Shown here one piece after another: positions 34,837-45,226 of a DNA stretch of 64,000 nt. The stretch covers positions 11,919,323 to 11,983,322 of the forward strand of contig NC_058162.1 of the NCBI RefSeq assembly GCF_020080835.1, written 5' to 3'. Source of the DNA: Cotesia glomerata. Its lineage: Eukaryota; Arthropoda; Insecta; Hymenoptera; Braconidae. The notes beneath the pieces were generated by a model. It did not search any database, was not told the DNA's origin, and was given only the letters and a program-made list of their open reading frames with translations. The translations under genes and the position numbers were made by a program. How positions within the stretch are numbered: the first letter of the stretch is position 1; every line of letters begins with the position of its first letter.

Positions 34837-34841
<5 letters not shown>
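34235..34841. mobile_element. Short-TIR transposon copy B (unoccupied)
   Basis: This is the same 607 bp transposon as copy A, with ends ATGTCGGA and TCCGACAT, but without the hairpin element; the junction reads AATAATTATTTATAAC at 34340-34355. It has its own small insertion, a 34 bp palindrome near 34738. Confidence 0.75.
34738..34771. repeat. 34 bp perfect palindrome insertion
   Basis: TTATGGAGGGTAGAAG and its inverse CTTCTACCCTCCATAA meet around a TT centre. Copy A lacks it, and AATTAA lies on both sides, so it looks like a tiny insertion with a duplication. Confidence 0.8.
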
Positions 34842-34869
<28 letters not shown>

Positions 34870-34873
<4 letters not shown>

Positions 34874-35385
34874 GCGTAAATGATTGCATTATTCACTACG
34901 ATACGACAATTAAGTATCTTGGCGTGTTAATTGATAGCACTCTCACCTGGGAAAATCAGGTTATGAGTGTTTGTAATAGGGCAATGCGGGTTCTGGCGCA
35001 GTTGAAGATTAATAATGAAATCTTCAACGAAAAACTGCGTATGAAGCTTGTCACCACGTTAATATTCCCAGTGTTTGATTATTGTTGTGCGGCTTACTGC
35101 AATATTACTAATTACTCGCAAATGCGATTACAGCGCAAAATGAATTGCTGTGTTCGCTATATCTATAAAATTGCGAGGGCTGAACACATTACTCCGTACT
35201 TTAAGAGGCTAGGTTGGTTAAAGCTGAGTGACAGAAGAAACTACTTTATAGCATGCCTATTTTACAAAGAAATATATTTAAATTATCGTCAGCTATTTAA
35301 ATGTCACTTAGAATTTTTGCCGGTTGCGTTGCGTAGAGGCGATGTAAGGGAAGATTATCTGCGGCTACCTAGATCTAATTGTTGT
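34870..35385 (+). pseudogene. LINE reverse transcriptase C-terminal part, left half
   Basis: An open frame, KYLGVLIDSTLTWENQV to LRLPRSNCC, corresponds to the thumb and connection region after the RT catalytic core of jockey/CR1-type LINEs. It is 5' truncated next to a TA run and interrupted at 35385 by a 5.2 kb insertion; the frame continues at 40620. The apparent stop at 35389-35391 belongs to the insert. Confidence 0.8.
35377..35385. repeat. Left target-site duplication of 5.2 kb element
   Basis: AATTGTTGT here is repeated exactly at 40620-40628. It lies inside LINE coding sequence, where a single copy keeps the reading frame. Confidence 0.8.
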
Positions 35386-37405
35386 GGCTGAGGATAATCG
35401 GACACTAGCGTGTATTTAGCGGGTACTTAGCGTGAGTTATAATCTAAGATAATTTGGAGTAGACATTTAGCGTGAATATAATATTATCTGAACTGTGAGC
35501 TTTTATCTGATGGACTTTAGCGTGAATGGAAGCTTTTATTTGGATTTCAGCTGGAAATTTTCTTTTAATAATCAATATGATTTGTTTTTTACAATTATTT
35601 GCATAAATTTTATTGAGGACGTAATTGTATATAATAATTATAAAATCCACCGTAACATATATTTTTAATTTTCACTACAAATAACCTTATAATAACATTG
35701 CATGATTTTTTGTTATGTTACACCAGACGAAAAATATACAACGTCGTTTGCTCGGTGTAAATAATGAAGTGACACAACAGTATGTCACATCAAGCGATCA
35801 CTCTCGGACGCAACCGCCATCTTTTTCTTTTACCCGGGAAAATTCAAATTCAAAATTAATATTAAAAGTAAGGAGGATTGAAATTAAGATAGATCAAATT
35901 TTTAAACAATACAGTGGAAAGCTAAATTTTTAATGTGTCATTAATATTAAATGACATTAATTATACCCAAGCGTAACAAAAAAAATGTTAACTTTCTAAT
36001 AGATTTTACTCAACAAAAAATTAGAAATAAATAATCCTCAACTTAAATTATCAAAACATGCATAAAAAAAAAATTTGTGCCGCTTGGGCATGTGAAAAAA
36101 AAATCGAAAAAAAAATTTTGAGCAATTAATTATTGAAAACCGGACTTTGAATCTTTTTTTTTTTTTATCTTAAAATAATCTGTGAGAAATGATTTATACA
36201 GATGAAAGTTTTTCGTTTCCTTATATTTCGTGTGTTCGATGAGATTATAAAAAATAAATATATTCGGCTAATATTAACTATTTATTACACGTTGAGAGTC
36301 CTATTTTTTAAAAGTAATTTTTCAAAACCTTTGTCAAAAAAAAAATTTTATGATTGTTATTTCATACAGAATTAATTTCGATTAATAACACACTAAAAAT
36401 TCAGCTCGTTGTGTCTAAATTGTTTCTATATTCTATATTTCTTAATGTGAATTCTCCTTATTTTTATTAACAGGAATATTTTTATTTGAATTTTTCAGGA
36501 TAATAAGTTATTATTGGTTTATATTTTCAAGTGTTAAGAAATTTTGTTAAATGGTTTATTTTACGGTAGGTATATTTAAAAATTTAGTTTTTAACTTGAA
36601 CCAAAGTTAATTAGTAAAAACTAAAAACTATATATGAATCAGAATAAAAGTTGTTTCATATTTTTTGAATGAAAAATTAAATATTGGCTCTAAGAACTTT
36701 TTCAAGTTATTTATATTCTTTTAGTTTTTATTCTGTTAAATAATGGTCAATGATTTTTTATTTAAACGAATCATAATTTTTTTCTGATGACATATTTGAC
36801 GAACACCTTTAATTTAAATCAAAAATTTTCAATGGTAATGTAGAACGCAATACCATTAGAGCACAAATTAAGTTTCTAGTAAGAAGTAAATTTTCCATAG
36901 TAACTTTTTATTTATTCTGTTATATATGTTTTCTGGTATATGCTTGATATATTCCTACATCAAATGTAAAAATTTTACAACTATTGCAAAAAAAAAAAAA
37001 TACAATTTTATCATTAATTAAATTAATTGATACCTCAGTCCCTGGATGATTATGTGCAAGATTTAAAGTGCTAATCCGAAGTACCTGCGCATTCAGAGGT
37101 TTATTAATTTGAATAAAAAATGGACAGTTACGCTTGAAAGAGCTAAAAAAACAAACAGTTATTAATTTGGTCTTATAAATCATCGTGAAAAACGGATAAC
37201 TGTTTATAAATATTGATTGAAAAGGATTAAAAATCATAAAATTTGAATTGTTTTCACACAAGTGTGTTCAACTCGTCATAACTATTAAATATTTGTTTTT
37301 TAAAAAAATACTCACTCATGGAACTTGCCATTGTTGATAAATGGTATTCAATTTAATTATTTATTCGCTTGCTGCTGTAAATACTTCATTCACGCTGGAG
37401 TTGTG

Positions 37406-37575
37406 CGGCTCACGCTAGAGCTAAATAGATTCACGCGGTTCACGCCAGAGCCCCGCCGATTCACGCGGCTAACGCTAGAGCTACGCAGATTCACGCGGCT
37501 AACGTTAGAGCCACGCAGATTCACGCGGCTAACGCTAGAGCTACGGAGATTTACGCGGTTCACGCCAGAGCCCCG
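37406..37575. repeat. 30 bp minisatellite inside the 5.2 kb element
   Basis: About five units of GATTCACGCGGCTAACGCTA with a variable remainder. The 30 bp period gives open frames on both strands with repeats such as RRFTRLTLEL. The TTCACGC and AACGCTA parts echo the TAGCGTGAA motif in the element's terminal regions. Not considered a gene. Confidence 0.8.
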
Positions 37576-38239
37576 GATGTTCAACCAGACTTAGATAATA
37601 ATAATGATGATAATAATAATAACAAATAAAATTGTTAAATGAAAATTATATTTATCACTTTGGACGTTAATAATTAAGATAAAAATATCATGAATATCCA
37701 TCAGTCCTACGCGTAGTAGGCAAATCATTAGTTATTATAGTTACTTTGAAGCTAATATCAATGATGCTGAAGTTAGTTAACAATTTTTGCAATTTTTATA
37801 ACAAATAAATCACACTAAAAAAATGCTTCTAAAAATTTTCACTAATAATTTTTTGTTAATTTTTACATGTGAAATTTTTTTATTAAATTTTTTTCATAAT
37901 AATTTTATTGGTATAAATTTATTAAAAAATTTCTAATAATTGTTAATTTTAGTTTCATTAATATTAAGATTCGATTAATCTACAGGTGAATCGCAACTTG
38001 AATAAATTTAATTTAATGTTGAATAATATATCGACATTAAATTATCAATTTATCTATTGGTGCAGTGCTACATGAGTGAAACTATAAGAATGTTGTCTTT
38101 TATATCACTACCATAACATCAGTTATTACTTCCATAACAAATTTTTTCTAAAACAAATTGTACTCACATAAATAGATAACTGTTAAAAATGTATACCACA
38201 GTAAAATTTTATCGCGTTAAAAATTTCATAAGGGAGTAT

Positions 38240-38610
38240 AAAAATTATATATCATTATGGCACCCGGGAACCATAAGGGCATATAATAAAAAAAAATCTG
38301 TTTTTTTCTCTAGCTCCAAAAAAAATTTGTTGTTCGGAGAAAATTTTTTTTTTGCAATTCTGCACGTTATATTCAAAAATATGTTGATTTCTGAAAAAAA
38401 AAAATTTTTTTTTATACGCCCTTATGGTTCCCAGGACCCACTTCGGATGCCATAAGGGCGTATGAAAAAATTTTTTTTTGGTAACCAACGTATTTTTTTA
38501 TGCAATGTGCAAAAATACAAAAAAAATTTTTTTTCTAAACTAAAAATTTTTTTTGGACTTAAAGAAAAAAACAGAATTTTTATTATACGCCCATATGGCT
38601 TTTCACTGGT
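38240..38610. repeat. Set of inverted repeats around CATAAGGGCGTAT
   Basis: CCATAAGGGCATATAATAAAA, its inverse TATACGCCCTTATGG, then CCATAAGGGCGTATGAAAAA and TTATACGCCCATATGG form two back-to-back hairpins with A/T-run interiors. They may be two adjacent MITE copies. Confidence 0.55.
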
Positions 38611-39019
38611 ACCTTTTGCCGGTATATACCTTTATGGCATCTGAAACGCGTTATATTACTATTATAATATTATTATTGAAGTAGTTATTAATGTGACAAT
38701 GTTTATTTTAAAAAAAATTTATCAAATTATAAATAACTCATGTTATTGATGATATAGACAATTCAACATTAATATAGCTTCATATGTGGTGAATTTTTTA
38801 TTATACACCTTTCAATATCAGCATTTTTATTTTAAATAATTACTAATTATTGTATTTTGTAAGTTTTAGGTCCTATACAATGCTATAAAAAAAATAATCT
38901 GGATATATTTTCACTACATAAATCGATGGTCGAATTATAAATAAAAATTATCACTATATGACTTATGACACCCAACATCAGAGAGCATTTCATATTAAAA
39001 AACCTAGCTTACGGAATAC

Positions 39020-39294
39020 GCACTGATAGAAGGATTTGTTTATAGTTAAAAATATTTGTTAATATTTAACAAATCATTTATTAGAGACCACTTTTTACTC
39101 CTTAACAAATATTTGTTAGTATTTAAAAAGATTTATTAATACTTAATAAATGAATATTATAGATTTATTAAACACAAAATAATCAGTTTAAATAGTAAGA
39201 AATATTTGTTTAATACTAAAAAGTGCTCTATAATAAATGATTTGTTAACTATTAACAAATATTTTTTAATACAAATAAATCCTTCTATCAGTGC
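39020..39294. mobile_element. MITE, TIR GCACTGATAGAAGGATTT
   Basis: The inverted ends are nearly perfect over 18 bp, and the interior is built from AACAAATATTTGTTAA-like palindromes. A relative with the same terminal motif lies at 60979-61500. It is nested in the 5.2 kb element. Confidence 0.7.
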
Positions 39295-39510
39295 GGGTGG
39301 CTAAGAAAATTCATAATAAAAGTAAACAAAAAGTTATTTTACAAAATTTAAGCTATTAATATTATTTTGAGAAAGCAAAAAAATTATTCCATGTTTTTGT
39401 TGATTTCATAAATTTTGTAATTTGAATTTTTACTGTAAAAAAGTGGGCAAACGGGTTCAGTCATTTACAATTAATAACGCATTAAAAATTCAGATTTGAA
39501 TCTTCAAATC

Positions 39511-40201
39511 GGCAGTAACACAGCTGTCCTCCAGATTACTCAACTCTGTGACATCCTGTACTCCACCAAAATAATTTAATAACTTAAAAAACTTTTACAA
39601 ACTTCTTTCACTACTCGATACTAACTTTATTCAACGTTAAGTTCACTTAGTATCAAGTGTACTCGATGATATCTCGACTCAATAATATATTAGAAGTGAT
39701 AGCGGGCTTTTAAGAATCTCTATTCAATATTTTTTTAATTAATAATATGTTTATTTTGAACTCAGGTACTTAAATTAGAAAAAAAACTTTAAATCAATAA
39801 TTTCATTTTTAAAGAATAAAACTATATTGTTTTACAAACATTATTCGATGTCACTTTACTCAATTAAATATAATTTGTAAATAATAAATAATAAATAAAA
39901 ATTTTTTTTTAATTTATTAAATTATTTTATTGGAGTACAGATGGCACACAGCCGAGAAATTTTAAGTATAGGTTTTGTTTTTGCCGAATAAAATATTAAA
40001 TAAAAAAATATTGAATAGAGATTTTTAAAAGCGCACCATCACTTCTAATTAAATATATCATTGAGTCGAGATATCATCGAGTACACTTGGTACTGAGTGA
40101 ACAACGTTGATTAAAGTGATTAAAGTTTTTTTTTAAGTTAAATTATTTTAGTAGAGTACAGGAAGTCGCAGAGTAATCTGGAGGACAGCTGTGTTACTAC
40201 C
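39511..40201. mobile_element. Foldback-like MITE, 691 bp, 8 bp target duplication
   Basis: The ends GGCAGTAACACAGCTGTCCT and GGTAGTAACACAGCTGTCCT (inverse strand) begin ~190 bp inverted arms that include CTCGACTCAATAATATATT. TTCAAATC at 39503-39510 and 40202-40209 is an 8 bp duplication, as for hAT- or P-type elements. It is non-coding. Confidence 0.75.
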
Positions 40202-40619
40202 TTCAAATCAATTTTATTTATGCTCTAATGTTTGACCCATCTTAATATGAATTCTAATATTTATTAAAATGAACTTTCTATTTGAATTTTCCCGGATGAA
40301 AAAAATGGTGGTACATTCTGGGGGAAAAAGTGATTTGAAATTTAAACACACTATAGGTAGATATTAAATGGCATGTAGGTCATGCAACAACAATCAACAT
40401 AACCTAGGATGAATTGACCGTTTCTTTTTTTAATTAAAAAGTTTGATATTTATCTATGGTTAAAGACATATTCTATGTTTAAAATAATGTAAAAGCTTCT
40501 GTTCACGCTAAAAGCTCAGATAATTTAATACTAACGCTAATTCTTCAGATAATTTATCTCAAGTGCCAGTCACGCTAAATTACCGCTGTAGTCACGACAG
40601 TGTCCGAATAGCCTTACCG

Positions 40620-40770
40620 AATTGTTGTATGTATGATAATTCGTTTCTTGTTCGTGGTATGCATCTGGAATGCGCTGCCAGCTGAAATTACAAATCCGAA
40701 AGTTTCGAAATATTCCGTAGACTGTGCTATGATTATTATTTCCAAAATTATTGATCTGCTATATTGAACG
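40620..40770 (+). pseudogene. LINE ORF2 C-terminus, right half
   Basis: The frame continues from 35385 with NCCMYDNSFLVRGMH and, after a 1-base frameshift, LWNALPAEITNPKVS, the conserved WNxLP signature near the end of jockey/CR1-type LINE proteins. It identifies both halves as one LINE copy split by the 5.2 kb insertion. Confidence 0.75.
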
Positions 40771-42071
40771 TTTATTCCTGCTATTGAAGGTTGTTGAGCT
40801 TTGTATAACACAAGTATTATTTATAAGCATGATTAACATGTTATTACTGTTAATTACTATCCGAACAAATACAGTTTCACTGTAAAAAAATCGCGCCAAA
40901 TCCACGTTCATAAGACTATTGAGAAAAAAAATTTGTTTTTTTCTTTACAAAAATATATAAAATAAAAAAATTAAAAAATCCAAGTAACCGATATGATTAC
41001 TTATGATTTTCGGAAATTAAAAAAAATTTTGTTATAAATTTAAAAATTAAGAAAAAAATTTTGGAACGTATTTAGTGTGCGCGGTTGCAAAATATTTTAC
41101 TTTTAATGAAATTCGTAAAATCTATTTACTAGGACTTTAAAAAAATTGAAATACACAATGACGCACACCAAGTACGTTCCAAAATTTTTTTCTTAATTTT
41201 TAAATTTATAACAAAATTTTTTTTAATTTCCGAAAATCATAAGTAATCATATCGGTTACTTGGATTTTTTAATTTTTTAATTTTATATATTTTTGTAAAG
41301 AAAAAAACAAATTTTTTTTCTTAATAGTCTTATGAACGTGGATTTGGCGTGATTTTTTTACAGTGAAACTGTTTTTGTTCGGATTTTAGTATTTTTTGTA
41401 ATTATAATGAAAATTTACAATTGATAACAACTTAAATCTCGTGTTGACTGCATTTTTTACTGCAAACTATCCCCTTGAAGCTACAGTTTATGTAGATGTA
41501 ATTCTAGTGCACTTTGGCGGCCGTAAATGTAAGCTGTGAATTACTTTTTTTAACTGTAGTTGCGTATCTATAGGAGGATTACTATGCATTCTCGAATTAT
41601 TTAGTCTGTGGCAGATCACTTTGCCCATCGAACAAAAGTCAGGATCGAAATTTTTGCGTTGCTATAGTTTGTGCTGATTAAATTTAATAATTTCAAGTAG
41701 ATTAATTGTTATCTATATATATATAAGCGAAATACCACTCACTCATCACGAGATCTCCGAAACTATTCGCCCGATTGACTTGAAATTTAGCATAGTTACT
41801 CCATTCGTGATGTAGACGCTCACTAAGAACGGATTTTACGCAATTCCTAGCCAAAATGAATTTTTCGTCTACCATCACATATGCCCTCCCCTCCCCTCCC
41901 TCTCATTCTTCTCCTCCCCTCCCGTGCCCTATAATCTTTCCCCTTCCCTATATCTCTCTCTTTTTTTGGGAGCGAAATATCATTTTGACCCTCTAATCTA
42001 AGAAACCATCAGTGGCACCCGTAAATTATCGAACTCAACCCCCCTACAACCACCCACGCTAATCAACCTTT

Positions 42072-42213
42072 GCCATGGTTACCATTGTCATGGTTATCGT
42101 TGCCATGGTTACCGTTGCTATGGTTACCGTTGCCGTGGTTACCGTTGCCATGGTTACCGTTACCATGGTTGCCGTTACCATGGTTACCGTTATCATGGTT
42201 ACCGTTGCTATAA
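42072..42213. repeat. 15 bp minisatellite in the Helitron
   Basis: Nine to ten units of GCCATGGTTACCGTT with scattered changes. Frames such as NHGNG repeats on the minus strand are artefacts of the period. Confidence 0.9.
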
Positions 42214-42603
42214 TAACTGTCAAAATGATTGATTTTAAATTTTATCGATTGACTGTTGGGACAGTAGGAATTCATAATCATACGTTTTTAAGAAAGAATA
42301 GCTAAATCATTAATAACTGAAATAACTTATATGTATTGGAATAATCATGAAGGATGAACTCGATTATATCATAACACAGATAAATTAAACATAAATATTA
42401 TCAAGTTGATATTGTTAAATGATTATACTGATTTTAATGATTAAAATTAAAATGGTAAATTGTGTCTGATGCGTCTTCTCTAAAATTTTACAACGATATC
42501 GTTAAATTATTATAAAAAACGGTCGATTTAAGATAATTTCTAATAAAATGAGTAATAATAAATATATTTTTAATACCACTTAATTTGTTATGAATTTATT
42601 AAT

Positions 42604-43388
42604 AACTAGCTGATACCCGCCCGCTTCGATAGGAATACAATAAATTTTTATGGTGGGACCTAGATGAAAAATATAATCCAAATGGTTAATTTCAAAAGAT
42701 AATGAATATAAATTTTGAATTAGAGAAAAGTGATTGTTTGTGATGACCGGTGTTAGCGAGTATTAAATATATGAGAAAAGTATTTTATTATTAACATTTT
42801 TTAAAATTAAAAATTATTGACATTTTTAAAATTAAATAATACTATGAAGCGGAAAAGAATAGGAGTTACGGATAATTATTACGTGAATCGTTCCAACATT
42901 CACGTAACAGAATAATTGGAGGAGGAAGAGATTGAGAAAGAAATAGGAAGGACCTTCTTAATAAGAGTTTACAGAATATGCGAGAAAAAATTCAGATAGC
43001 TCGGACAGGGATTCGAACCCAGAACCTTCCGGTGACATGTCGGCTACTCTACCATTTGACCTATCCGGTCTAGACTAAATGTTTAGGATAACATTATTAT
43101 AATGGGAACGCATCTCACTACACAGTACGTCATGGGTGATGCGGAAATCTGTCTAATGACAGATTTACTGACTAACTGACCCATTGATTGATTGATTATT
43201 AATAATAAAATACTTTTCTCATATATTTAATACTCGCTAACACCGGTTATCATAAACAATCACTTTTCTCTAATTCAAAATTTATATTAATTATCTTTTT
43301 GAAATTAATCATTTTGTTTATATTTTTCATCTAGGTTACAACATAAAATTTTATTGTATGCCCAGCGAAGCGGGTGGGTATCAGCTAG
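42604..43388. repeat. Inverted duplication of the Helitron 3' end
   Basis: CTAGCTGATACCCGCCCGCT at 42606 begins a ~200 bp segment that reappears inverted at about 43190-43388, including TTAGCGAGTATTAAATATAT. The 3' terminus is therefore present twice, head to head, around a ~390 bp centre. Confidence 0.8.
42997..43070 (-). other. tRNA-like segment in the Helitron
   Basis: On the minus strand, GGATAGGTCAAATGGTAGAG (A box) is followed by GGTTCTGGGTTCGAATCCCT (B box/T-arm). GGATAG near the start can pair with CTATC near the end. It is probably a captured tRNA or SINE fragment; a related fragment is at 23028-23080. Confidence 0.5.
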
Positions 43389-43663
43389 TAAGTTAATATA
43401 ATTAATTAATAACAGTCAAATAAAGTATGAATTACTGTTATAATATACAATTTAGGAAAAAAAAGTACCGTAGAATTAAATAAAATTTTGCAACCTCAAA
43501 ATGCCGTTCTGCTTACAGTAAACACAGTCGGTAGTCTGGCGCTCCGTTTACAGCAGATTTGAACGGAACTTGGCGCCAGATTCTACCGAATCTGTGGATA
43601 TTTATTTTGATTTTATTTTTATGTATCTAAAACTCTGTACATCATTCACTAATTATAAATGTA

Positions 43664-45224
43664 CAGTAGCGCTCAAAAGTATTTTGACAACATAAAATTT
43701 TTTAATATTTTTTTAAAATAAAAGCCTATCGGAAAATGTATTGAGTATAATGTAGAGTAGTGTAATTGCGACTATTTAAGCGTATCAAATTACAACTTGT
43801 TTGTTTACACACCGCGCCACCGAACGTACTTGACTTACCGTGAGCTCAAAAGTATTTTGACACACATTTGACTTGAAAAACTCTCGCAGATTACTTGTTC
43901 CTTAGTTTTTATTATTACATATATTTACTTGTTGTGGTTACTTCAATATGCCTAAGTGCAAGGAATATTCTAGTGATTTTAAAAAAGCCGTTATTAATGC
44001 ATTAAAACAAGGATTGAAACAAACAGAAGTTGCTCGTTTATTTAAAGTGTCTCGACAGTTAGTTAGCTTATGGAATAAAGTCTATAACAAAAGAAAAACT
44101 GTCGAAAGTAAGCCTCGAACAGGCCGCCCAAGAAAAACTTCTTCTTACATCGATCATATTATAAAAAAGTTATCAGCAAATGATATACGGATGTCCGCTG
44201 TAATGATAAAAAATGAATTAAAAGAAAAATATAACGTAGATATTCATATTTCTACTGTTAATCGACGCTTAAAGGTTCTAGGGTTATATGGCCGAAGACC
44301 GGCTAAAAAACCTTTAATATCGAAAAAAAACAGGAAGTCTCGTCTTGAGTTCGCGAAACGGCATATATCGTGGTCAAGTTTAAAGTGGTCTAAAGTTTTA
44401 TGGAGTGACGAAAGTAAATTTAATTTAATGTCATCTGATGGTATCAAGTACATTCGGCGTCCAGTAAACAAAAAATACGATTATCAGTATCAAATACCCA
44501 CAGTTAAACATAGAGGTGGTAGTGTGATGGTTTGGGGATGTTTTTCACGGTCTGGAGTTGGACCATTAGTTCGAATAGAAGGAAAAATGGATCGGTTCAT
44601 GTATGCAAATATATTAAAGTCTCAGATGTTACCATATGCTAAACATCACATGCCAACTAAGTGGTATTTTCAACAAGACAATGATCCCAAACACAGATCA
44701 AAGCATATTAGTGACTTATTAAATCGTGAAAAAGTTAAAGTTCTTGAGTGGCCAAGTCAAAGTCCCGACTTGAATCCGATAGAAAATCTCTGGGAAGAAT
44801 TGAAACGTAGTGTAAAAACCCAAAATTATTCAAACAAAAACGCTTTGTTTGAAACTCTAAAAAATGAGTGGGATCAAATTCCAATAAGTCGATTACAAAA
44901 ATTAATCGACTCAATGCCGGAGCGATGCAAGGCTGTCATAAAGGCCAAGGGATATGCTACTAAATACTAATATATTTATTGCTGTAAATTATAATTATGC
45001 GTTAAATTAGTTTTTTTTCAAAAATGTCAAAATACTTTTGAGCCACCATTTTCCTAATATTTTAAAAATTAAACTTTCTTTTATTACGAATAAGAACCTC
45101 TTTGACACTATTCTGTAGTTTATTCAAAAGGTGTTAAAAAAATAAATAAATGATTATTGTGTTTCATATTTATTTTTAATTAAACCATTAAATATATTTG
45201 TCAAAATACTTTTGAGCGCTACTG
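43664..45224 (+). mobile_element. Tc1/mariner element, apparently intact, IR/DR ends
   Basis: Ends CAGTAGCGCTCAAAAGTATT and inverse are flanked by TA (43662-43663, 45225-45226). The core motif GCTCAAAAGTATTTTGACA occurs twice per end, at 43671-43689 and 43844-43862 on the left and inverted at 45025-45043 and 45199-45217 on the right. The motifs are placed symmetrically about 7 and 180 bp from each end. Two transposase sites per end is the IR/DR arrangement of Minos- or Sleeping Beauty-type Tc1 elements. The 1561 bp element holds one intact transposase frame. Confidence 0.95.
43948..44970 (+). CDS. Tc1-family transposase, DD34E, full length
   Basis: The 340-residue cut-and-paste transposase has an N-terminal helix-turn-helix (KQTEVARLFKVSRQLVSLW), a GRPRK hook between the two DNA-binding subdomains, a second HTH around residues 65-115, then the catalytic domain. 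The catalytic residues are D in LWSDESKFNL, D in FQQDNDPKH and E in NPIENLW; there are 34 residues between the second D and the E, so it is DD34E. Length is normal for Tc1 and no stop or frameshift is present. It is flanked by complete TIRs, so it could be active. Source strand and expression are unknown. Confidence 0.95.
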   Translation: MPKCKEYSSDFKKAVINALKQGLKQTEVARLFKVSRQLVSLWNKVYNKRKTVESKPRTGRPRKTSSYIDHIIKKLSANDIRMSAVMIKNELKEKYNVDIHISTVNRRLKVLGLYGRRPAKKPLISKKNRKSRLEFAKRHISWSSLKWSKVLWSDESKFNLMSSDGIKYIRRPVNKKYDYQYQIPTVKHRGGSVMVWGCFSRSGVGPLVRIEGKMDRFMYANILKSQMLPYAKHHMPTKWYFQQDNDPKHRSKHISDLLNREKVKVLEWPSQSPDLNPIENLWEELKRSVKTQNYSNKNALFETLKNEWDQIPISRLQKLIDSMPERCKAVIKAKGYATKY

Positions 45225-45226
45225 TA

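Larger units (their letters stand above)
35386..40619. mobile_element. 5.2 kb TIR element with 9 bp target duplication
   Basis: The ends align as imperfect inverted repeats: GGCTGAGGATAATCGGACAC on the left, and CGGTAAGGCTATTCGGACAC read inward from the right. Repeated TTTAGCGTGA motifs and a TTATCTGA motif extend the similarity over roughly 150-200 bp. A 9 bp duplication suggests a Mutator-like element, but no transposase frame is visible, so it is non-autonomous or its superfamily is unknown. It contains a minisatellite at 37430 and nested MITEs at 39020 and 39511. Confidence 0.7.
41712..43388 (+). mobile_element. Non-autonomous Helitron, exact A|T insertion
   Basis: It starts TCTATATATATATAAGCG and ends GGGTATCAGCTAG. 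The host copy reads GATTAATTGTTA before it and TAAGTTAATATAATT after it, and other copies show these joined. Insertion is thus between A and T without duplication, the hallmark of Helitrons. No Rep/helicase is present. It contains a pyrimidine-rich stretch, a minisatellite, an inverted repeat of its own 3' end and a tRNA-like segment. Confidence 0.88.
40860..43599 (-). mobile_element. Hairpin-bearing element copy 3, interrupted by a Helitron
   Basis: The long inverted repeat (40860-41393) is followed by the single-copy part, a Helitron at 41712-43388, and then the rest of the single-copy part and the CCGAATCTGTGGAT terminus. Its orientation is that of copy 1. Copies 1 and 4 provide the uninterrupted sequence. 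Confidence 0.8.

Noticed and set aside
37325..37594. Repeat protein RRFTRLTLEL on + and its - strand partner
   Set aside because: A 30 bp minisatellite inside a transposon gives open frames on both strands. No start context or domain supports a gene.
42063..42305. Open frames with NHGNG or MVTVAMVT repeats
   Set aside because: They are produced by a 15 bp minisatellite within a Helitron. Both strands are open only because the period is a multiple of three.
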